IMG/VR virus record: IMGVR_UViG_3300042905_004017
Span: 1 to 61,443 of that record
Reading direction: 5' to 3' (one strand)
DNA from: a virus
Length of the DNA: 61,443 nucleotides
A program made the translations under genes and the position numbers. The number at the start of each line of letters is the position of its first letter. Position 1 is the stretch's first letter. Shown here in pieces: positions 24,741 to 35,700 of the stretch. A model generated the notes under the pieces. That model made no database searches and was not told the DNA's origin. It saw nothing but the letters and a program-made list of their open reading frames with translations.

Positions 24741-25849
24741 TGTCCAACGCCGGTATAACAAGTGCAAACAATTTTACAGTCACAAGTCCTGCCAACAGAG
24801 AAGTGCTAGGAAATATTGGTTCGCCACGCGGTGTTGGGCTAGACAAAATCAGACCCAACATTGAAACCCTTACAAAATTTGAAACAAAATGTATTCAAGT
24901 GCAATTAAGCAGCTTAGAAAGCAACATCAATGCCAACCTGGTCAATCTTGGCGTACCGCAACTGGGACCTTTTGTGGCCAACATCAATGCCAACACTGTG
25001 GTTTCGCATGCAAACACATATTTTAGCAATGTGGCCACGCTGATTATTACCAACAGTGATCACAGTGACATAAGATTGGGCATGGTAGCCAACATACGCA
25101 GCCCCAGTGTTGGTGCATTTGGCAGCAACACCATGGTAATCAAAAAGTCCCAAGGCGGCAATATCGGCTCGGGCAACTTTGTGCCGGGATTTACGTACAG
25201 GATTACCAGTATAGGAACCACAGATTTTACATTGTTTGGACTAGAAGGCAATGTGGCCAATGTGGTAATTGGCAACATATTTGTAGCCAATGCAGCCGGA
25301 AACGGCACAGGCACAGCATTTTTGACCAACAATCAAATCATGCTGGGCAGCAATCACACCGTCAGCGGCGATGTTACATTTGCAATATCACCATTGAAGC
25401 TGGGCAAGTACCAAAATTCCGAGTGGCTGTTGACCAGATACGGATACAAAAATCCTGACGGCACCTGGACTGCTCGGGATGGGGTAGACACCAATGAAGT
25501 GTTTGTGGCGGCCACAGAAGTGCAAGACGCCATAATGAATGATTTCATACAAGAACAGTACAGCGAGTTGATCAAGGCCGGCGCCATTAGAGATGGTGAC
25601 AGCAAAGAAGTCATAGCCGGCATGCTGGCACTGGCCTATCAATATCAAGATTTAGGGTATCCACCTTTGAATCAAAATCCACGCAACTCTGATGGCACTA
25701 TCAATTTGGTCAATTATTCTATAGCCACAAAAGCCAATGTGTGGCGTAACACCGGGCAAACCGTTGACAGTCAAGGACGCCCCGGTCACATTTACTTCAA
25801 CGGTGGTCGTTACGCGATTCGCACATTAGGTGCAGATACACCAGAATAA
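24740..25849 (+). CDS. Baseplate-associated structural protein with repeated beta domain
   Basis: A 369-residue protein of unknown exact role between gp5 and gp25. The first 140 residues are N/A/V-rich and repetitive (NINANLVNL, NINANTVVSH). Residues about 145-195 hold a small beta domain of the type GxTYxITxxGTTxFTxFG...GTGTA, which recurs in gp6 and in the giant protein. The C-terminal part (VAATEVQDAIMNDFIQEQYSEL, AGMLALAYQYQDLGYPPL, IYFNGGRYAIRTL) is a compact helical domain that recalls phage cell-wall-acting or hub-associated domains, but I cannot name catalytic residues. Coupled by a 1-bp overlap to gp5. Confidence 0.55.
   Translation: MSNAGITSANNFTVTSPANREVLGNIGSPRGVGLDKIRPNIETLTKFETKCIQVQLSSLESNINANLVNLGVPQLGPFVANINANTVVSHANTYFSNVATLIITNSDHSDIRLGMVANIRSPSVGAFGSNTMVIKKSQGGNIGSGNFVPGFTYRITSIGTTDFTLFGLEGNVANVVIGNIFVANAAGNGTGTAFLTNNQIMLGSNHTVSGDVTFAISPLKLGKYQNSEWLLTRYGYKNPDGTWTARDGVDTNEVFVAATEVQDAIMNDFIQEQYSELIKAGAIRDGDSKEVIAGMLALAYQYQDLGYPPLNQNPRNSDGTINLVNYSIATKANVWRNTGQTVDSQGRPGHIYFNGGRYAIRTLGADTPE
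25173..25322 (+). repeat. Copy 1 of the GxTYxI-GTTxFT beta domain
   Basis: Encodes PGFTYRITSIGTTDFTLFG and, after a spacer, AAGNGTGTA. It shares the order G-x-TY-x-I, LGTT-x-FT, FG, GTGT with copies in gp6 and in the 4430-residue protein. Confidence 0.6.
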
Positions 25850-25857
25850 ATACAAAC

Positions 25858-26238
25858 ATGGCTATAACTAGATACCGCGGCTTCAGCACTATAGATCAGT
25901 TTAAAAAATTTAGATTGACCGATCTTGAGTTGATCAAACGCGACCTACTGAATCACTTTGCTATAAGAAAAGGCGAAAAACTCATGAATCCAGAGTTTGG
26001 CAGTATCATCTGGAACATTTTGTTTGAGCCGTTGAGTGCAGATGTCAAAGCGTTGGTTGTTGAAGATATACAACGAGTGGTCAGTTATGATCCTAGGGTG
26101 CGAGTGGATGACGTTTTGATTGACCAGTTTGAATACGGTCTACAGGTACAAATTGAAATGACATTTTTGCCTGACGATCTAAGCGATGTACTGATACTGC
26201 AATTCAATAAAGAGTTGAACACTGTAGTAGCTGCTTAA
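25858..26238 (+). CDS. 25: Baseplate wedge protein gp25
   Basis: Small wedge/sheath-initiator protein of contractile tails. The 126-residue length equals T4 gp25 (about 132). Family segments: LIKRDLLNHFAIRKGEKLMNPEFGSIIWNILFEPL (about 28-60), where the ...NPEFG...FEP pattern corresponds to the gp25 EPR-like region, then VVEDIQRVVSYDPRV and a final strand pair. An AATAAATA sequence lies only 6 bp before the ATG, too close for a useful late promoter. Confidence 0.93.
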   Translation: MAITRYRGFSTIDQFKKFRLTDLELIKRDLLNHFAIRKGEKLMNPEFGSIIWNILFEPLSADVKALVVEDIQRVVSYDPRVRVDDVLIDQFEYGLQVQIEMTFLPDDLSDVLILQFNKELNTVVAA

Positions 26239-26258
26239 AAGTACCACTTTATTATTTC

Positions 26259-26266
26259 CATAAATA
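26259..26266 (+). promoter_or_regulatory. Late-promoter-like box CATAAATA before gp6
   Basis: CATAAATA matches the T4 late consensus at seven of eight positions in the 47-bp gap between gp25 and gp6. A start near 26272 would leave a leader of about 14 nt. Confidence 0.55.
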
Positions 26267-26285
26267 CAAAACACGGGTATTGAGT

Positions 26286-29200
26286 ATGGCTATTACAACA
26301 AGACAAACAAGTTTACTGGTCCAACAAGATTGGACAAAGATATATCAAACTTTCAGAGAAGCTGATTTCCAAAGTTTTGACTACGAAACTTTGCGTAAAT
26401 CCATGATCGAGTACTTGCGTACTTACTATCCTGAAGATTTCAACGATTTTACCGACAGTTCAGAATACATCGCGCTGATTGACCTAATAGCTTTTTTAGG
26501 GCAAAGCTTGGCATTCAGAGCCGATCTAAATGCTAGAGAAAACTTTTTAGATACCGCGGAACGTAGAGACAGCATACTTAAACTGGCAAGATTGATCAGT
26601 TACAATCCCAAAAGAAGCACGCCTGCTTCGGGATTTTTAAAATTTGACAGTGTGAGCACCACAGAAACACTGTTTGACAGCACCGGTATCAATCTAAGCA
26701 ATGTTATTATCAGCTGGAACGATAGCACAAATGAAAATTGGCTAGAACAGTTTACAGCAATAATCAACGCAGCCCTGGTATCCAATCAAGCAGTTGGCAA
26801 GCCAGGTGCCACAAAAAATCTAAACGGTATCAGGACAGATGAATACGCGGTGGACATAATTGGTGGAATCACACCCACATACCCATTCAGCACCAGCATT
26901 GCCGGTGTAACATATCCATTTGAGGCAGTCAGCGCAACGTCATTGGATCAAGAATACATTTACGAAGCAGCTCCCAGCACATCGGCTGCATTTAATATAC
27001 TTTACAGAAACGACAATCAAGGCAACTCCAGCAACAACACTGGGTATTTTTTCTACTTCAAACAAGGCACCTTGAATTCATTGGATTTTAACATCACGGA
27101 AAGTTTGAACAATAGAATAGTGAATGTTAATTTTGACAACATCAACAACACCGACGTATGGTTGTACAGTTTGACCAGCAGTGACAACTTGGACACACTG
27201 TGGACTCAGGTGCCTGCAGTAAACGGCATCAACGTGATTTATAACAATACCGACGAAAGAAACTTGTACAGTGTTGCCTCTAGAGCCAACGACCAAATTG
27301 ACTTGGTTTTTGGTGACGGTTCTTTTACCAATATACCTGTGGGCAATTTCAGAGTGTTTTACCGAACAGGCAACAATCTCACCTACAAGATCACGCCAGA
27401 CGAAATGTCAGGTATCACTATTGTGCTGCCTTATAGAGGTCGAACAGGTCGCGCAGAAACACTCACAGTGAGAGCCAGCCTACAGTACACAGTGACAAAT
27501 GCAATATCAAGAGAAAGTCTTGATGAAATCAGAACAAAAGCACCACAACAGTACTATACACAAAATCGTATGGTCACTGGCGAAGATTACAATGTGTTGC
27601 CTTACACTTCGTTCAACAATATTTTAAAGTTAAAGGCAGTAAATCGCACCAGTTCAGGAGTCAGTAGATACCTTGATGTGATTGATGCCACTGGAAAATA
27701 CAGCAGCACAAACATATTTGCCGAAGACGGTATCATATACAAAGAAAACTATGACGAAACTGAAGTGTTCCAGTTTACCAGCAGCACCGAAGTCAATGCC
27801 ATTGTTAGAAACACTTTAAAACCTTTAATATCAAGTATCACAACCAGACACCTGTATTATGACACTGCCACACGCTACAGTCCCTTGGGATCGCCTATTG
27901 TGGCCACCAGCATGGCGGCAGGCACCACTTACAAAATCATAAGCTTGGGCACAACAACATTTACCAGCTTTGGTGCATCTGAAAACACTGTGGGCACAAT
28001 ATTCACAGCTACCGCAGTGGGTACCGGTACTGGCACAGTGGCCACAGTGGGAGTATGGACTCAGTCTGGATCCAGTTCGGGTCGCAGCACCGGCACTTTT
28101 ACCAGTCCCAACTACACATTTCTAGTACAAGGCAGTTTAGTAAAATTCATTGCACCAGCTGGAAAATATTTTGATGCACAAAATCAGCTACAGACAGGTA
28201 CGCCAGAAACAGAATATCAACGTACCAGTCTATGGGCCAGCATAATAAACTATGACAGCCCCGGCCTCACATCAGTGGCTACATTAAGTGTGATTGTACC
28301 CACTGGAGCCATTGTTAGCGAAATCATTCCAGTATTTGCCAACGATTGGTCAGAATCGTTAATCAACAGTATTATCTTGCAAATCCTAAGCTTCAAGACC
28401 TTTGGACTAAGATACGACATACCCACCATGAGCTGGAAGATTATTGAAAGTCAAAATCTTGGCAGTGGTAATTTTAGTTTGGCCAATGCAGGCAGCACTG
28501 CTGGCACAGGTGCAGACAACAGTTGGTTTGTTAGCCTGTCTTTTGCCAATGGTGAATACAGTGCAGTCAGCCGCGGTATAGATTATTATTTCCAAAGTGA
28601 AAGAGAAACAAGATTTTACTTTGACCCTGATGTAAGAGTGTATGACAGTAGAACAGCAACTACCTTGGTTGATTTTATCAAGGTACTAAGAATCAACACA
28701 GAACCAGATTCAAGCAATGCGTTGTTTTATAGTCAATCTTATAGAATTTGGGACCGTGCCATTGGTGCTGACGGAATAGACGACAACAGAAAAATCAAAA
28801 TAACTTTTCCCGATGACAACTTGGACGAAGTGCCCGATGATCCAGACTTGTTTTTAGAATTGGTTGATCCTGCTGTCAATCCCGAAAACAAAAATGTTTA
28901 TTTTGTCGAGTCAATTGATCAGTATAATTTTTTACGCTACGATCCAGTTGACCCAACTACAATTGTAAGTGCATACCAGACCAAATCTAGTATATTAGAC
29001 AATATCACGTTGTATGCGGACGGCACTATTTTTTACGCTGTGCTTGGCGATGCATCGGTGCCAGCCGAAAACGGACCCACATTTTATCAGTCTGAAGGAG
29101 TAAAATTAAACGTACTAACCAACTATATTGCAAGAGTGGGTAGACAAAGTTTGAAATTCCAATACAAACACAATGCTCCTAACAACAGAAGAATTGATCC

Positions 29201-29768
29201 AAGTCCCAACAACCTAATTGACTTTTACATATTGACCAAGTCATATTCCAATGATTATTTTGCTTACCTAACTGATACCAGCAACAAAGTGGCAGAACCT
29301 GTAGCACCCACTATTGCAGACTTAAAAACAGAGTTTGGATCAATTGAGGCATTGAAAACAATCAGTGACAGTATCATTTACAATCCGGCTGTGTTCAAAC
29401 CGCTGTTCGGCAGCAAGGCAGCGGCAGCTTTACGAGCCACTTTTAAAGTGATCAAAAATCCAAATTTGACAATCAGTGACAACGAAGTAAAAAGCCAAGT
29501 TATTGCAGCAGTTAATGCCTACTTTGATATCAACAACTGGGATTTTGGTGAAACATTTTACTTCAGCGAACTGAGTGCATATTTGCACACTTCACTGGTC
29601 CCTTATGTGAGCAGTATTGTGATAGTACCTTCAAACACTGACAGTAGATTTGGAACTTTATATCAAATAAACGCAGACCCAGACGAGATACTGGTCAGCG
29701 CAGCCACAGTAGATAATGTACAGATTATACCTGCAATCACAGCAGCTCAATTGAATATGATTGGTTAA
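26286..29768 (+). CDS. 6: Baseplate wedge protein gp6 (enlarged)
   Basis: Main wedge protein of the T4 baseplate, carrying the J-type domain. The start MAITTRQTSLLVQQDWTKIY and the segment YYPEDFNDFTDSSEYIALIDLIAFLGQSLAFRADLNARENFLDTAERRDSILKLARLISYNPKR (about 45-120) are diagnostic. Other baseplate-J segments follow (SRESLDEIRTKAPQQYYTQNRMVTGEDYNVLP, about 415-445). At 1160 residues it is far longer than T4 gp6 (about 660); part of the gain is an inserted small beta domain at about 542-588. I chose the ATG at 26286 over the TTG two codons upstream because family members start with MAI/MAT. Confidence 0.92.
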   Translation: MAITTRQTSLLVQQDWTKIYQTFREADFQSFDYETLRKSMIEYLRTYYPEDFNDFTDSSEYIALIDLIAFLGQSLAFRADLNARENFLDTAERRDSILKLARLISYNPKRSTPASGFLKFDSVSTTETLFDSTGINLSNVIISWNDSTNENWLEQFTAIINAALVSNQAVGKPGATKNLNGIRTDEYAVDIIGGITPTYPFSTSIAGVTYPFEAVSATSLDQEYIYEAAPSTSAAFNILYRNDNQGNSSNNTGYFFYFKQGTLNSLDFNITESLNNRIVNVNFDNINNTDVWLYSLTSSDNLDTLWTQVPAVNGINVIYNNTDERNLYSVASRANDQIDLVFGDGSFTNIPVGNFRVFYRTGNNLTYKITPDEMSGITIVLPYRGRTGRAETLTVRASLQYTVTNAISRESLDEIRTKAPQQYYTQNRMVTGEDYNVLPYTSFNNILKLKAVNRTSSGVSRYLDVIDATGKYSSTNIFAEDGIIYKENYDETEVFQFTSSTEVNAIVRNTLKPLISSITTRHLYYDTATRYSPLGSPIVATSMAAGTTYKIISLGTTTFTSFGASENTVGTIFTATAVGTGTGTVATVGVWTQSGSSSGRSTGTFTSPNYTFLVQGSLVKFIAPAGKYFDAQNQLQTGTPETEYQRTSLWASIINYDSPGLTSVATLSVIVPTGAIVSEIIPVFANDWSESLINSIILQILSFKTFGLRYDIPTMSWKIIESQNLGSGNFSLANAGSTAGTGADNSWFVSLSFANGEYSAVSRGIDYYFQSERETRFYFDPDVRVYDSRTATTLVDFIKVLRINTEPDSSNALFYSQSYRIWDRAIGADGIDDNRKIKITFPDDNLDEVPDDPDLFLELVDPAVNPENKNVYFVESIDQYNFLRYDPVDPTTIVSAYQTKSSILDNITLYADGTIFYAVLGDASVPAENGPTFYQSEGVKLNVLTNYIARVGRQSLKFQYKHNAPNNRRIDPSPNNLIDFYILTKSYSNDYFAYLTDTSNKVAEPVAPTIADLKTEFGSIEALKTISDSIIYNPAVFKPLFGSKAAAALRATFKVIKNPNLTISDNEVKSQVIAAVNAYFDINNWDFGETFYFSELSAYLHTSLVPYVSSIVIVPSNTDSRFGTLYQINADPDEILVSAATVDNVQIIPAITAAQLNMIG
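27909..28050 (+). repeat. Copy 2 of the GxTYxI-GTTxFT beta domain, inside gp6
   Basis: Encodes AGTTYKIISLGTTTFTSFG, then NTVGTIFTATAVGTGTGT. It interrupts the gp6 sequence between JxxA-type baseplate segments and is closely similar to copies in the neighbouring genes. Confidence 0.65.
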
Positions 29769-29779
29769 TAGGAAAAATA

Positions 29780-32700
29780 ATGGCAGTTTTTAAAACATTA
29801 CAATTTTTACCTGAAATTTTTAGAACCGACACGAATAGAAAGTTCTTGCACGCCACTACTGACCAATTGGTCAGTGAACCAGATTTTACTAGGATAAACG
29901 GATACATAGGAAGAAAACTGGCACCTTCCTACAAAACCACAGACAGTTATCTAATTGAACCAACCAAACAAAGACAAGATTATCAGCTTGAGCCTAGCAT
30001 TGTTGTAAAAAATAGTGTGAGTGGTGACATTGAATTTGCCACTACCTATACAGACCTACTAAACAAAATAAATTTTTATGGTGGATACAGCGACAATCAT
30101 TCTCGTTTGTTTGACAACGAATATTATTCATATGATCCACAGGTTGATCTAGACAAGTTAGTTAATTTTGCACAATATTATTGGTTAGAAAATGGTCCTG
30201 CGGCTGTAAATGTTACTGCCAGCACAGTGCCGTTACAGCAGACATTCAACGTAACTTTTGATAGTGTAACAAATACCTATAAGTTTAGTGGGTTTAATGA
30301 TTCGCCTAATCCTATTCTGACACTGGCCAGAGGTGGACGTTATGTGTTTCAAATAAACGAACCTGGCAACAAGTTTTTTATTCAGTCTGGACCCAGCTCG
30401 TTGGGCGTAGACATCAATGCACCCAATCTGAGTACAAGATCAGTATTTGGCGTAAACAACAACGGTCAAGATGTTGGCAGTGTGATATTTCAAGTTCCCT
30501 TAATAGATTCACAAGACAACTGGACAAACATGACCGTGGTAGACACAGCAGACTATGCTACCAGTCACAGTTATCAATCTTTACAAGGCTGTTTGTTAAG
30601 TGACCTTAATGACGCATTAGGAGGCATCGATGGACCAACCTATTCATTGGACGGAGCCAGTGTTATTTTTATAAACACTGCATTCATTGATGATGTTTTT
30701 TGGCACAATACCGCTAGGATTACAAATGATGTAATCTACCTAGATCAAGATGTGCTAATACCGTTTAATCAAAGAAACGATGTTTATCAAATTACAATTT
30801 ACAATGATGAAGACGATAATGCAAGAATTTATCTCACTAGAAAAACCACAGTATCCAATGAACAAAAAGTTAGAATCGTATCTGGTGCGGTCAATGCAGG
30901 TAGAGAATTTTACAGTAGATTAGATATATTCTTTGAAGTGCCCCAAATTACTGCACCTTTGAGTTTGCTTTACTATCAAAGTGATCAAACTGATCAGGCA
31001 GTGGGTGGCATTCAATTGATTGATCCAGAATTGGCAATAATCGATCCTGATCTAGACATCATTGGGCAACAAAATTATGTGAGTCCTAATGGAGTAGTCT
31101 TTACAAACGGATTAAAAATTACGTTTGATTCGACGGCGACTGAGGCGTATGCAAGCAAAACATATTATGTAGAAGGTGTAGGCCAGTCAATTAAATTGGT
31201 TTTAGCAGCCGATCTTATAGTTCCAGAATTGGACAATCTGGCCACTCCAGATTATATCACTGTAAACAGAAGCAGTTTAGATCTCAATGCTTGGTCAAGA
31301 AGCAACAGATGGTTTCATGTTGACGTCATTGAAAAAACAGCCGAGTACAACAGTGTTGACCTGGTTTTAAATCAAAGTTTTAGAGCACAAAGACCAATCC
31401 TAGAATTTCGTCCTGATCTTCAGTTGTACAATTTTGGCACGGCCGCCAAAGCACCTGTTGATCTATTGGATGATTTAATTACCAATGCTTACACACAGGT
31501 TCAAGGTATAATGGTTCTTGAACCTGGCGATCCTCCCACTGAGTTGACTATCAGTCTAGTAAGAGATTCTTCTGATCTTATTGTAGGAAGAACATATGAT
31601 ATTACCACACTGGGCACCAGTGTATGGTCTAACGCTGGTGCCACATTGGTGTCAGCTGCAGGGTTAGAAGCAGGCACCGAATACATAATTGCCACAGTAG
31701 GTAACACAACTTGGACCACTGTAGGTGCAGCATCGGGTATTGCTGGTACAGTTTTTACAGCCACCGGGCCAGACGCAGGAACAACAGGCACTGCCTACAA
31801 AGTGAGATTCACAGCCACAGGTGTTACTGCCGGTACCGGATCTGCCACAGATATTGAAACTGTTACCATCAACGACGGTGATAGAATTATCTTCAGTGCT
31901 GATGATAATCTTGATGTAAGAAATAAAATATTCAATTTTTCAATTGTTGAGGCATCAACTCCCAGTGCCTTAACATCAATTTATAGAGCTTATATTGAAG
32001 AAGCCGACGACGCCGTTGTAGAAGAAGCACACACAATAGTTGTGCTTTCAGGAAAAAATGGAGAAAAACAATGGCACTACAATGGAACCACATGGGTACA
32101 AAGTCAACAAAAAACTGCTAGAAATCAAGCTCCTTTGTTTGATGTTATCAACAGCGATGGCGCCAGTTTTGCTGACTTTTCAGTGTATGCTGGATCACAA
32201 TTTCCTGGCACTAAAATATTTTCATACAAACAAGGCACAGGCACCAACGACCCAGTGTTGGGTTTTCCTCTCAGCTATAAAAATCTATTAACACAAGGTG
32301 ATATTGAATTTGAAAACAACCTTAACTTGGACACATTTTCATATCTACTGCCAGGCGGAATCGCGCAAACTGTAAATGTAAATACTGGTTTTTTACAAAA
32401 GAATCTTTCAAGAGACACCAGTACAAGACTGAACAATTGGGTAATAAACAACAACTTTAGCAAGCAGTATCAAATTTTCAGTTTCACATACGATGGAACT
32501 ACAAACTTGTTTCCTGTGGACATCATACCTGATATCAGCGTTGAAATTCCCAATATCAAAGTTGTGATCAATAACAAGTCAGTTGCTGTTGGAAGATTTG
32601 CCATTACCAAGACCGTGGACAAATTGGCTATCTTGGTAGATCCTGCTTTGTTATCAGTTGATGATGTGGTTTTTGTATCTATCTATAGCAAAAGTTCTGT

Positions 32701-35700
32701 ATCACAAACAGGATTTTATCAGGTACCTGTCAATCTTGATATTAACAGTCTCAACATTGACATAGACTTTTTGACTCTAGGTCAAATTAGAAATCACTTG
32801 ATTGAATACAAAAACAACAGTTTAGATATTGTAGGCGAAGTGCCAGGCGACAGTAATCTTAGAGACATAAGCTATCTTGATCGTGGCGGTAGTATCCTAC
32901 AACACAGTGCTCCTATAATTTATTCTGCTTTATTTTTAAATCATCCCATACTCAATTTAATTGATTCATTGAGATTGGCATCACGTGAATACAATCAATT
33001 TAAAATTAAGTTTTTAGAACTAGCTGCCAATCTAGATCTAGATCGAACCAATATAGCAGAATCTGTTGATGCCATCATGGCAGTGATTAATTCTGTTAAG
33101 AATGAAAATTTTCCATGGTACTACAGTGACATGGTTCCACACGGCGATGACGAAAAAACAACTATACCCAGTTATACAGTATTTGACACTGACATCAGAG
33201 CATATGAAATAACAAACATTTTTCAAGACAGTGTGATCAGTAACAAGGCTGTGTTTGTGTATCTTACACGCACATTGGAAAATGTAACAACTACCACCTT
33301 GCTGATTAAAGGACAAGACTATTATTTTGATCAAACTAGGCCAGCAGTGGTAATTCAAGACACTTTTAATCTGCTGTATAATGATATTTTAACCATTGTA
33401 GAATATAACAACACAGACGGAAGTTATGTGCCCGAAACACCAACAAAATTGGGTCTGTATCCAAAATTTGTTCCAGAAATTTATCTAGACAATACGTATC
33501 AAACACCAATCGAGGTAATTCAAGGACACGATGGTAGCATAACTCCGGCATTTGGTGACTACAGAGATCAATTGTTGTTGGAACTGGAAAGAAGAATTTA
33601 CAACAATATCAAAGTGGAATACGACGTTACCTTGTTCAATATCAATGATTATGTGCCAGGTAAATTTAGACTGTTAGATTACACTCTACGGGAATACAAT
33701 GAAATATTGGGTCAAAGTTTTTTGAGATGGGTGGGTACCAATCGAGTTGATTATTCCACAAACACAGTATTCACAGCGTCAGATGCATTTACCTGGAATT
33801 ATAAAAAATTCAAGGATGTAATTAACGCCGAAAACTTGCCAGGCACTTGGCGTAGCATATTCCGTTATTTCTTTGACACTGACCGGCCGCATACACATCC
33901 TTGGGAAATGTTGGGCTTCAGCGAAAAACCAGACTACTGGAACGACAGATATGGTCCTGCACCCTACACCGGCGGTAACTTTGTGCTATGGAGTGATTTG
34001 GAATCAGGATATATTCATGCTGGTGCTCGCGCAGGTATAGATTTAAGATACAGCCGACCTGGGCTGACTTCAATTATTCCAGTAGACGACAGCGGAAATC
34101 TACGTCCACCGTCGGAGTTCTTGGTCACAGATTTTTCCAGCGACAAAGCCAATACCAGTTATGCTGTGGGTGACATTGGTCCCACGGAATTGGCCTGGAG
34201 ACGCAGCAGCGATTATGCCTACGCTGTACAATATGCTTTGGCCGTTGCCAAGCCTGCCAGGTATTTTTCGTTACTGGCAGATGTCAAACGCTACTATAGA
34301 AATAGTGTGTTAGGACAGTTTTTAGATGTAGAAACAAACAAACATCTACAACCCAGCACAATCAGAGTTAACGGATACACAGACAGTGCCGGTAATGTCA
34401 GCAGAAGTGCCGGATACATCAACTGGATAAGAGATTATGTAAAAAATACCGGTGTCATGGATGCCAGTGACACAGTGAAAAATGTACTGGACAATATTTC
34501 TGTGCAGTTGACTTACAAAATGGCCGGTTATTCTGACAAAAAGTTCGTTGAATTACTGGCCGAACAGGTCAGCCCAAGCAGTATCAATGACAGTGTGATT
34601 ATACCTGACGAAAATTATGTTATTGAACTGTACAAAAGTGCTCCGTTGGCAAAAATTGTTTATTCTGCAGTTATCGTTGAAAAAACAGCCAACGGATATA
34701 CTGTGAGTGGTTACAATGTCAACGATCCATTTTTTAACATTATACCCAGTCTTGAAAATAACAATGCTTACAAAATAAATGCCAGTGGTCAATCTGCCAC
34801 TATTTTCAGAGACGCAAGAAGAACTGTTCAAACTGTACCTTACGGTTTTGAATTCGCAAAAACACAGCAAGTGGTTGACTTTTTGGTCAGTTATCAAAGA
34901 CACTTGATCTCGCAAGGTTTTACATTTGATGACAGAGAAAATTTACTCAACGAAGTAAAAGATTGGGTTTTGAGTGCCAAGGAATTTTTACATTGGACCA
35001 GCCAGGGCTGGAAGACCGGCAATATTATTGTGCTGAGTCCGATATCCAATCTTTTAAAAATAAAAAATACTAGTGCAGTGGTTGACGAAATAACCAACAC
35101 TCCTACCGGCAGCAGAGTCTTGGATGTAAATTACAAACCAATTGTCAAAAACGATTTCACAATTGTAAGGGACGATCAAGAATTTGTGTTCCGTGCAATT
35201 GCTGATCAGACCATTGGGTTGGCAGAATTCAACATGGTACAATACGAGCATCTCCTAGTACTAGACAATCAAACAGTGTTTAGAGATGTAATTTATCTTC
35301 CAGAGACTGGAAACAGACAATACAGAATTAAAATAATTGGAGCTAAAACCAATCTATGGAATGGAAGTTTAGAATTGCCCGGATTTGTATTCAGCAGTGA
35401 AAGAATAATTGAATGGTCGCCGGGAGTAGATTATCTCAAAGGCACAATTGTTGATTACAAACAAAGATTTTACACAGCTCAAGAAAATATTAGTGCAGCA
35501 GACAGTTTCCAAATTAAAAGTTGGAAGTTGTTAGATGCCAACGAAGTCAAAACTGGAGTTTTAAACAATTTGGCAACAAACGCCAGTGAGTCATTGAGAT
35601 ATTATGATATCAACGATCAACCTATAAATGAAGAAATACAGTTGTTCAGCAATGGATTGATTGGTTTTAGACCTCGGCAATATTTTACAAACTTGGGCAT

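Noticed and set aside
25845-25852. AATAAATA before gp25 as a late promoter
   Set aside because: It ends only 5 bp before the gp25 ATG, so the transcript would start at or inside the gene.
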